Positions 17,840 to 24,925 of a stretch of 64,000 bases of DNA are shown one piece after another. The notes beneath the pieces were generated by a model, which was not told where the DNA came from, made no database searches, and saw only the letters and a list, made by a program, of their open reading frames with translations. Made by a program: the position numbers and the translations under genes. Positions within the stretch are counted from its first letter, which is position 1, and the number at the start of each line of letters is the position of its first letter. This stretch comes from Bin55 sp965199895 (GTDB lineage: Bacteria; Pseudomonadota; Gammaproteobacteria; Pseudomonadales; Azotimanducaceae): the NCBI GenBank assembly GCA_965199895.1, contig CBDATJ010000015.1, forward strand, positions 241,815-305,814, written 5' to 3'.

Positions 17840-18193
17840 TTATTTGCTTACTTTGATCACAGCTTCGGTATGCGTCTCGACAACAGAGATAATGCGGTCA
17901 AATCCTGCAATTTTGATAATTTCCAGAATGGTATGTGGAACCGAGCACAGAGCGAAGTTTATGCCCCGCTTATTCAGTGTCTTAGCGATGAGCAGCATGG
18001 ACCTCAATCCAGCACTACTCAAATAGGTAACATCGTTCAAAACGATGATAACACCATTATCACCATCTTCGATTAGTTCCCGCACTCCTTTCTCGAAGTC
18101 ATTGGCAGTCATGCCGTCTATGCGTCCGGAGACATGTGCTGTCAGGATTCCAGTATCCCGATGGGATTCAATACTTAAAGTTGTTGCGTTAAT
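17840..18193 (-). CDS. STAS-domain anti-anti-sigma factor (probable ATT start)
   Basis: A single STAS domain, the antagonist of RsbW-like kinases. The phosphorylatable serine region is VTYLSSAGLRSML. The first canonical start (ATG 18112) would give 90 residues and remove the first beta strands. The frame is open to ATT 18193 and adds INATTLSIESHRDTGILTAH plus VSGRIDG, which matches the family N-terminus (strand, then SGRID). GGGAGA lies 6 nt before this ATT, and an in-frame TGA lies 18 nt upstream of it. The result is 117 residues, a normal size. It converges on the histidine kinase gene and is the natural substrate of the phosphatase and kinase encoded at 12.8-14.4 kb. Confidence 0.85.
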   Translation of the reverse strand: MNATTLSIESHRDTGILTAHVSGRIDGMTANDFEKGVRELIEDGDNGVIIVLNDVTYLSSAGLRSMLLIAKTLNKRGINFALCSVPHTILEIIKIAGFDRIISVVETHTEAVIKVSK

Positions 18194-18439
18194 CAGTGTT
18201 CTCCCAATTCAATTTTCTACATTTCCGCATCTGGGTTTCCCCAGTCATCAAGCTTAACAAGCATCTTGACAACAAATCAATTATATCAACTGCTATTGCA
18301 GCAAAGTGACATTTGCAACATTGTCCGCTGATTTAGGATATTTTAGCCATTTCAGTCGATAAAACTCACAATTGTGTCAAATTCATTTCGATTCTGATTA
18401 GGAACATTTAACAATACCCACCAATCTTGAATGATCCAG

Positions 18440-19033
18440 CTAACTGGAGACTGTTACCCTATCTGTAGCGAGTTTGAGTAACTCTGCCGTGTTCACATTG
18501 AGGAAATTTGTTCTGAGATCGGTTACATCTGTCGAAGTTGCTTCAGTCTTGTCCAACCATAACCTCACAGCTCGACCACCAGACCGGTAGTATTCGGTTA
18601 ACCGTTCGCGTTTCTTCCGGTTTAGTACCAAGAATAAGTGCTCTCTTTGATTGTCTATTTTTGGGACAGCAATACCATTAGCACTGGCCAGAGGAATCAA
18701 TAGATTCACCAGATTTTTAGCAAGAAACGGTACATCTCCAGGGACCGAAAAAGACCATTCTGTTGTAACTGACGCAAACGATTCCACCATTCCAGCTAGT
18801 GGTCCACTTGAAGGTTCATCATCAACGACAATCTCATGTCCTAATGCTTCATACAATGCAACATTACGTGAACAAGAAACGATGATGGAGCCTACCTGCG
18901 GGATCAATCGTTCCAATATGTGATCAATAATTCGTCGTTCACCTAGCTTCAATAAGGGTTTATCTTCGTTGTTTAAGCGCGCCCCCTGACCACCACACAG
19001 TACGATACCCGTAATTTGTTCTTGCTCAATCAT
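18440..19033 (-). CDS. mobA: Molybdenum cofactor guanylyltransferase
   Basis: Transfers GMP to molybdopterin to make the guanine-dinucleotide cofactor used by formate dehydrogenases. The 197-residue product has the nucleotidyltransferase signature GIVLCGGQGARLNNEDKPLLKLG, then DDEPSSGPLAGM, the metal-site region FSVPGDVPFLAKNL and a C-terminal FLNVNTAE. It overlaps fdhD by 8 bases as the last gene of the formate dehydrogenase operon, so cofactor synthesis is co-expressed with the enzyme. The 18194-18439 gap beyond it is AT-rich and holds nothing I recognise. Confidence 0.93.
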   Translation of the reverse strand: MIEQEQITGIVLCGGQGARLNNEDKPLLKLGERRIIDHILERLIPQVGSIIVSCSRNVALYEALGHEIVVDDEPSSGPLAGMVESFASVTTEWSFSVPGDVPFLAKNLVNLLIPLASANGIAVPKIDNQREHLFLVLNRKKRERLTEYYRSGGRAVRLWLDKTEATSTDVTDLRTNFLNVNTAELLKLATDRVTVSS

Positions 19034-19871
19034 GTATTACTCGCTCTCCGTGATAGACGTTAAAGCTATTTTGCTTGAGAAACCCGATCAGGGTCATATC
19101 TTGTTCTTTAGCAAGGTCGATTGCGAGAGAAGAGGGTGGCCCAATCGAAGCAACTAGTGGGACCCCAGCAATAGCCGCTTTCTGTATAAGCTCAAAATTA
19201 GCACGACCACTCAAAACCAAACCCAAGTTACGCATTGAATCCAACCCCCTGTGGTGCCAAGAACCAACGAGTTTATCAAGTGCATTGTGTCGGCCTATAT
19301 CCTCACGAACTCGGCAAATTTCCCCTTTGTGGTCAAACAAAGCACTAGCGTGCAATCCTCCGGTTTGCTGGAACTCTTGTTGTTTTTCGACTAATTTGCG
19401 GGGTAGCAAATTGAGATTGCTACTAGAGATAGAAAAATTCGATGGTGAATGTGTGCGAACATGAACCTTTACAGCAGCTATTGACACCTTGCCACATATT
19501 CCACAACTTGAAGAAGTGTAGAAATGCCGTAGTAGGGTTTCGGTATCAAACTGGACATCGGGTTTGAGTTTTGCAATGACCGTGTATCCACTGGATTCAG
19601 TTTCTTTCACACTTTCTACCTGATTGAAACTATCTATGATTCCTTCACTCAACATGAATCCATAACACAAATCAATGTCGTCACCCGGAGTACGCATGGT
19701 CACTGAAAGACTCTGCTGTTGGTAAACCCCGTCGACTTGAAACTCAATCTGGATTTCTAGAGGTTCTTCGACCGTGATGTGGTCGATTTGAGTTTCAGAT
19801 GCTGGTTGAGGACCGACTTTGAGTACTGGGTACTCGCTACTCCTAGAATCGGAACCAGTGACTGATGACGT
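19026..19871 (-). CDS. fdhD: Formate dehydrogenase sulfurtransferase/accessory protein, non-canonical start
   Basis: FdhD passes sulfur from IscS to the Mo cofactor of formate dehydrogenase. Landmarks are SVTMRTPGDDIDLCYGFMLSEGII, the CGICGK cysteine pair, GGLHASALFD, VREDIGRHNALDKL, LSGRANFELIQKAA and ASIGPPSSLAIDLA. The first canonical start (GTG 19703) would cut off EEPLEIQIEF, which is conserved in the family. The frame is open without ATG, GTG or TTG back to the fdsA stop. The best candidate is ACG 19871, 5 nt after a perfect AGGAGG and one base from the fdsA TAA, giving 281 residues. ACG initiation is rare, so the exact start is uncertain. Confidence 0.88.
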   Translation of the reverse strand, partial: TSSVTGSDSRSSEYPVLKVGPQPASETQIDHITVEEPLEIQIEFQVDGVYQQQSLSVTMRTPGDDIDLCYGFMLSEGIIDSFNQVESVKETESSGYTVIAKLKPDVQFDTETLLRHFYTSSSCGICGKVSIAAVKVHVRTHSPSNFSISSSNLNLLPRKLVEKQQEFQQTGGLHASALFDHKGEICRVREDIGRHNALDKLVGSWHHRGLDSMRNLGLVLSGRANFELIQKAAIAGVPLVASIGPPSSLAIDLAKEQDMTLIGFLKQNSFNVYHGERVIHD

Positions 19872-19872
19872 T

Positions 19873-22713
19873 TTATCCTCCTGCTGGAAGGAGTTCCTGT
19901 TGTGTTTTCTCGTTAGCGTTATATTCTTGATACCAATCCGAAAGATGGTTAGCGGGGAGTACTTCTACTGCGGTCACTTTGTATTCGGGGCAGTTAGTGG
20001 CCCAGTCGGATCGATCAGTGGTAATCACATTGGTACCAGTAGCAGGGTGGTGGAACGTAGTGTAAACGACTCCAGGGTTAACTCGGGTAGTGACTTCAGC
20101 GGGTAGTGTGATTTCTCCCATGCGACTATGAATTGAGAGTAAATGTCCAGTTCGGATCCCGCGCATTTCTGCATCGGTAGGATGGATTTCGAGTTTGTCA
20201 TCCTCTAACCACACATTATTCGCTGTTCGTCGAGTCTGTGTCCCAACGTTGTACTGTGCTAATTTGCGACCAGTAGTGAGCAATAACGGGAACTTTCGAT
20301 TTGTTTTTTCATCCGTGGGCACAAATTGAGTCTGTACGAAGTTTCCTTTCCCTCGAACAAAGCGATCTACGTGCATGATTTCAGTACCAAGTGGAGCATC
20401 ATCGTTACATGGCCATTGCACACTATTGACCTGATCAAGGAAGTCAAAAGAGACATTGCGAAACATCGTGGTCAGAGTAGCTAGTTCATCCATGATTTCG
20501 GAGGCACATTGGTAGTTCATGGGATAACCCATTTCGTTCGATAGCTTTTGCACCACTTCCCACTCTTCCATACCGGTTACTGGTGGCATAGCGGGACGTA
20601 CACGATTGATTCTGCGTTCGGCATTGATAAAGGTACCGTTCTTTTCCAGGAAAGTAACACCCGGTAAAAACACGTGAGCCAGTTTTGCGGTTTCAGTCAA
20701 GAAGAGATCTTGAATTACCACACAACTCATGGAGCGAAGTGCTTGTTCCACATGATGGGTATTGGGATCAGATTGCATGAAATCCTCTCCCTGAATGAAC
20801 ATCCCTTTGAATTTCCCCGAACAGGCTTCATCAAACATGTTTGGGATTCGATAACCAGGCTCGGGATCAATAGGAACATTCCAAAACTTAGCAAATGAGT
20901 CTCGAACCTGTTCGTCTAGGATTGACTGATAACCGGGTAATTCATGAGGGAATGAACCGACATCGACTGCACCTTGGACGTTGTTTTGTCCTCGAAGTGG
21001 ATTCACTCCTCCTCCCTTGCGACCGACGTTCCCGGTAAGCATCGCGAGATTAGCCATACCCATCACCATCGTCGAACCCTGACTGTGTTCGGTTACTCCA
21101 AGACCATAGTAGATGGCAGAGTTTTTTGATTGCGCATAGAGCCTAGCAGCTTCACGAATGACTTCAGCCGGTACTCCAGAGATTTCAGCAACGGCTTCTG
21201 GACTGTTTTCTTCTTCAATGATGAATTTTCTCCACTCACGATAGCTCTCTAAATCGCAACGCTGTTGGATGTAAGTTTCATCTTCCCATTCTTCAGCTAC
21301 GATGACATGAGCCATTGAATTGATGATGGGAACATTGGTGCCAGGCTTGAGAGGCAAATGAAGTTCTGCTTCAACGTGAGGTGAACGAACTAAATCAATT
21401 CGACGTGGATCAACCACAATCAACTTAGCGCCTTTCCGGATTCTTTGTTTCATTCGAGATGCAAACACAGGATGTCCGTCAGTGGGGTTAGCCCCAATGA
21501 CCATGATTAAATCAGCATGTTCGACAGAATCAAAGTTTTGAGTCCCAGCAGACATTCCAAAAGTTTGTTTCAACCCGTAGCCAGTGGGAGAATGACAGAC
21601 GCGAGCACAGGTATCAATGTTGTTATTCTGAAATGCAGTTCGGACGAATTTTTGAACTAAGAAAATATCTTCAATAGTGGTCCGCGATGAGCTGATAGCT
21701 CCGACTGCTTTGCGACCATACTCAGCTTGCAGTTTTTTGAAACGTGTTGCTGTGGTCTTGATGGCTGTATCCCAACTCACAACTTGCCAAGGATCATCTA
21801 TGGAATCCCGGATCATGGGTTCGATAATGCGTTCTGGATGGTTGGCATAACCCCAAGCAAATCTACCTTTCACACAAGAATGTCCGTGATTTGCTTTGCC
21901 TTCCTTGTAGGGCATCATCCGAACAACTTGGTTACCTTTGAGTTCCGCCTTGAAAGAACATCCCACTCCACAATAGGCACAGGTAGTGAGTACGGTGCGA
22001 TCTGGAACCCCGTGTTCGATGACGGTTTTATCTATGAGTGTTGCAGTAGGGCAAGCTTGTACACATGCACCACAGGAAACGCACTCAGAATCCATGAACG
22101 TGTCAGTGGAAGTTGCCACCTTAGATCCAAAGCCACGACCATCGATAGTCAGTGCATAAGTCCCTTGTATTTCATCACAAGCACGAACGCAACGAGAGCA
22201 AACGATACATTTTGAAGGATCGAAAGAAAAGTAAGGATTGGAATCATCGACTTCTGCGACTAAATGGTTCTCTCCGGGTGCATAACGAACTTCTCTGAGT
22301 CCGACAGCACCAGCAACATCTTGGAGTTCACAGTCTCCATTTGCAGAACAGGTGAGACAATCAAGTGGGTGGTCTGAAATATACAACTCCATCACACCTC
22401 GACGGATTTTCTCCAAGGAAGGTGTTTGGGTCTTGACCGACATCCCTGCACGCACCGGTTCGGTGCACGATGCAACCATACCCGGTCTTCCTTTGACTTC
22501 TACCAGACACATACGGCAAGAACCGAACGCTTTCATGTTGTCGGTAGCACAAAGTTTGGGTATAGGAATACCAGCTTCGACCGATGCACGAAGAATAGAG
22601 GTACCTTCAGCAACTGAAACAGCTTTACCGTCTATGGATGCGGTGACGGTATTGCTTAAACCATTACCGTTGGTGAGGGGAGGTGTACCGTAATCTTGTT
22701 CTAACAATTTCAT
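19873..22713 (-). CDS. fdsA: NAD-dependent formate dehydrogenase, catalytic alpha subunit
   Basis: A 946-residue cytoplasmic molybdoenzyme that oxidises formate to CO2. The N-terminal [2Fe-2S] ferredoxin domain carries CATDNMKAFGSCRMC. A His/Cys cluster follows (HPLDCLTCSANGDCELQ), then two ferredoxin motifs (CIVCSRCVRACD, CVSCGACVQACP) and the bis-MGD domain cluster CAYCGVGCSF. The probable Mo-ligating Cys is in RVCHSPTGYGL, next to the conserved His. Later motifs are IGANPTDGHPV and LRGQNNVQGAVDVG. The C-terminal molybdopterin-binding domain ends at LLPAGG. It overlaps fdsB by 4 bases. Size and cluster content match the fdsA type of soluble NAD-linked formate dehydrogenases. Confidence 0.97.
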   Translation of the reverse strand: MKLLEQDYGTPPLTNGNGLSNTVTASIDGKAVSVAEGTSILRASVEAGIPIPKLCATDNMKAFGSCRMCLVEVKGRPGMVASCTEPVRAGMSVKTQTPSLEKIRRGVMELYISDHPLDCLTCSANGDCELQDVAGAVGLREVRYAPGENHLVAEVDDSNPYFSFDPSKCIVCSRCVRACDEIQGTYALTIDGRGFGSKVATSTDTFMDSECVSCGACVQACPTATLIDKTVIEHGVPDRTVLTTCAYCGVGCSFKAELKGNQVVRMMPYKEGKANHGHSCVKGRFAWGYANHPERIIEPMIRDSIDDPWQVVSWDTAIKTTATRFKKLQAEYGRKAVGAISSSRTTIEDIFLVQKFVRTAFQNNNIDTCARVCHSPTGYGLKQTFGMSAGTQNFDSVEHADLIMVIGANPTDGHPVFASRMKQRIRKGAKLIVVDPRRIDLVRSPHVEAELHLPLKPGTNVPIINSMAHVIVAEEWEDETYIQQRCDLESYREWRKFIIEEENSPEAVAEISGVPAEVIREAARLYAQSKNSAIYYGLGVTEHSQGSTMVMGMANLAMLTGNVGRKGGGVNPLRGQNNVQGAVDVGSFPHELPGYQSILDEQVRDSFAKFWNVPIDPEPGYRIPNMFDEACSGKFKGMFIQGEDFMQSDPNTHHVEQALRSMSCVVIQDLFLTETAKLAHVFLPGVTFLEKNGTFINAERRINRVRPAMPPVTGMEEWEVVQKLSNEMGYPMNYQCASEIMDELATLTTMFRNVSFDFLDQVNSVQWPCNDDAPLGTEIMHVDRFVRGKGNFVQTQFVPTDEKTNRKFPLLLTTGRKLAQYNVGTQTRRTANNVWLEDDKLEIHPTDAEMRGIRTGHLLSIHSRMGEITLPAEVTTRVNPGVVYTTFHHPATGTNVITTDRSDWATNCPEYKVTAVEVLPANHLSDWYQEYNANEKTQQELLPAGG

Positions 22714-24209
22714 GGGTTTGTATTGAAAAAATCTTCCGAAAATCGTTGTAAGGCACTAAGGACAGGAATGGGGGTCATTCCCCCCATTTGACAGAGACTG
22801 GCTTGTTCCATTACATCACATAAATCTTCTACAACACGAATAGTACGCAGATCTGAACCATTTTGCAGCTGTTGGATAGCTTCTTTGCCTCGCACCGATC
22901 CGATTCTACAGGGTGTACACTTACCACAAGACTCAAATTCACAAAATGCAAACGCATATTCTGCTTGTTGTCTCATATCGACGGTATCGTCAAATAGAAC
23001 CAAGCCACCATGACCGATTCCAGCACCGATTTCACTCATGGCTTCATATGTGAGAGGGGTATCGAACTCAGCCTCTGACAAGTATGCACCAAGTGGACCT
23101 CCAATTTGAACGGCACGTACGGGTCGCCCAGAGAGACTCCCACCTCCAAAATCGTATACAAGTTCATTGATGGATGCTCCGAAGGGTAGTTCGATGAGAC
23201 CTCCATGTTTCACATTTCCAGAAATTTGAAAAGGCATCGTACCGGTAGATCGATCTACACCTAGTTGAGCGTATTCAGCTGCTCCTATATCCAAGATTCC
23301 AGGCACAGAAGCAAGTGTGATTACATTATGGACCAAAGTAGGTTTACCAAATAGTCCTTCGATAGCTGGAAGCGGGGGCTTAGCCCGAATTTCACCCCGT
23401 TTACCTTCCAGGCTTTCAAGCAAAGAAGTTTCTTCACCACAGATATAGGCTCCAGCACCGACAAATAGCTCTAGATCAAATTTAAATTCTGAATCGACCA
23501 CTGATTCACCGAGCAATCCATTTGAATACGCTAGTTCTATGGCTCGTTCAAGGTAGTTCAATGCGACTGGGTACTCTGACCTCAGGTAGATATACCCCTT
23601 GGATGCTCCGGTAGCGTAACCGGAGATGACCATGCCTTCGATCAACTTGAATGGGTCACCTTCCATCAACATACGGTCAGAAAAAGTACCCGAGTCACCT
23701 TCATCTGCATTGCAGACGATATATTTCTGGTCAGAAGGAGTTTGAGCAACGGTTCGCCATTTGATGTGAGCAGGAAATCCCGCACCTCCACGACCACGAA
23801 GTTCAGAAATCTCTAAATCATCAATGATCGATTGAGGTTCTCGACATAACGTTTTTTGGAGTAGAGCAGCATCAGGTAAGTCAAGCGGAAGTGCTCGACC
23901 GGCTCTATCAAATACCAGTCGTGTTTGTTTGCTGAAGTACTCCTCTTGCAGAGGATCAGAGATGGAGGCTGAACTACCATTGGGATGGTTCAGAGATTTC
24001 ACAATTGCAGGCAGCCGTTCTGGGTTTACATTGGCAAAGATCAACTGTTCGATTGAGGGGTCAGTTTCAATTCTCAGTAAGGGCTCTAACCACGCCATAC
24101 CTAACGAACCTGTCTGAACAACATCGAAGTTAAGGTCTTGGAGCAGGGTACCGACTTGCTCAGAACCCATTGCTTGCGCAAACGAGTCAAATGAGAGATA
24201 AGCCTTCAC
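22710..24209 (-). CDS. fdsB: NAD-dependent formate dehydrogenase, beta (NuoF-like) subunit
   Basis: A 499-residue diaphorase subunit that passes electrons from fdsA to NAD. The NuoF-type core shows ELRGRGGAGFPAHIKW, YIVCNADEGDSGTFSDR, GYIYLRSEYPVAL, GAGAYICGEETSLLESLEGKRG and GQP-like KPPLPAIEGLFGKPTLV. The C-terminal 4Fe-4S site is FCEFESCGKCTPCRIGS. The N-terminal ~120 residues resemble the thioredoxin-like ferredoxin region found fused in FdsB. It overlaps both neighbours by 4 bases, implying coupled translation. Confidence 0.96.
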   Translation of the reverse strand: MKAYLSFDSFAQAMGSEQVGTLLQDLNFDVVQTGSLGMAWLEPLLRIETDPSIEQLIFANVNPERLPAIVKSLNHPNGSSASISDPLQEEYFSKQTRLVFDRAGRALPLDLPDAALLQKTLCREPQSIIDDLEISELRGRGGAGFPAHIKWRTVAQTPSDQKYIVCNADEGDSGTFSDRMLMEGDPFKLIEGMVISGYATGASKGYIYLRSEYPVALNYLERAIELAYSNGLLGESVVDSEFKFDLELFVGAGAYICGEETSLLESLEGKRGEIRAKPPLPAIEGLFGKPTLVHNVITLASVPGILDIGAAEYAQLGVDRSTGTMPFQISGNVKHGGLIELPFGASINELVYDFGGGSLSGRPVRAVQIGGPLGAYLSEAEFDTPLTYEAMSEIGAGIGHGGLVLFDDTVDMRQQAEYAFAFCEFESCGKCTPCRIGSVRGKEAIQQLQNGSDLRTIRVVEDLCDVMEQASLCQMGGMTPIPVLSALQRFSEDFFNTNP

Positions 24210-24688
24210 CGGCTAATCGACTCCAGATGATCTACAGTCGCTTTAGCAATGATGCGCTGATCGATTTCCATGGAAGGACCCAGAGCACAGAGTCCGAGAC
24301 AGTAGACAGGTTCTAGAGAGACAAAATTGTCTTCAGAATGTGAGCCTATTTGAATATTAAGTCTCTTTTCTAGTTCTCTCGTTAACTCCCTTGAGCCTAC
24401 AGCTTGACAAGCTTCTGCTTGACATACTCTTACGGTATGCACAGGAGGTGGTTTCGTCTTAAAGTCGTGGTAGAAACTAATGACACCTCTTATTTCAGCT
24501 TGGCTCAAGTTAAACACTTTCGCGATAGTGGGCAGGTTTTGAGTATCAATAAATCCTTGGTTGCACATCATCCAGCGAAGTGCTCGCAGTAGACCTCCTA
24601 CCTGATCTACAAAGGGCTCTAGATTTTTAACTAGATTCAGTTCTCCGTCATCAATAACAGGATGGTGATCCTGAAGTTGCTTATTCAC
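24206..24688 (-). CDS. fdsG: NAD-dependent formate dehydrogenase, gamma (NuoE-like) subunit
   Basis: A 160-residue thioredoxin-fold [2Fe-2S] subunit like NuoE. Its four cluster cysteines lie in VRVCQAEACQAVGSREL and VYCLGLCALGPSMEID. The N-terminal helices include LPTIAKVFNLSQAEIRGVISFYHDF, typical of the family. It is the first gene of the operon fdsG-fdsB-fdsA-fdhD-mobA, all on the minus strand with overlaps or a single-base gap. The small FdsD subunit usually present in fds operons is absent. Confidence 0.95.
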   Translation of the reverse strand: MNKQLQDHHPVIDDGELNLVKNLEPFVDQVGGLLRALRWMMCNQGFIDTQNLPTIAKVFNLSQAEIRGVISFYHDFKTKPPPVHTVRVCQAEACQAVGSRELTRELEKRLNIQIGSHSEDNFVSLEPVYCLGLCALGPSMEIDQRIIAKATVDHLESISR

Positions 24689-24794
24689 TGTATATGTGTA
24701 GTTACGGAGGAAGTTCTAGGTAGAAAATTTCCGGGAACAACTGAGCACCATTGGGCGTTGATTTGAGTTTAGAATCAATTTAACGAGAAAAAAT

Positions 24795-24827
24795 CCACTA
24801 TTTATACAGAAAATTGTACAATAGTGG
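24795..24827. repeat. Inverted repeat upstream of the M16 peptidase gene
   Basis: CCACTATT (24795-24802) and AATAGTGG (24820-24827) are perfect arms around a 17-base AT-rich loop. They lie about 100 bases upstream of the peptidase start and in the divergent gap with fdsG. The site could be an operator or an mRNA leader hairpin. No T-run follows on either strand, so a terminator is less likely. Confidence 0.4.
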
Positions 24828-24925
24828 GTTCTGCAATCAGAAAAGGTGTCCCCCCGACATCTAGAAAGACGCGCGCATGTGCGTTCAATACCATCTATAG
24901 TGTTGTTATCACAAAGGAAAAATAC

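Noticed and set aside
24689..24925. Small gene extension from GTG 24824 before the M16 peptidase
   Set aside because: The sequence before ATG 24926 is not signal-like and the ATG has a proper Shine-Dalgarno.
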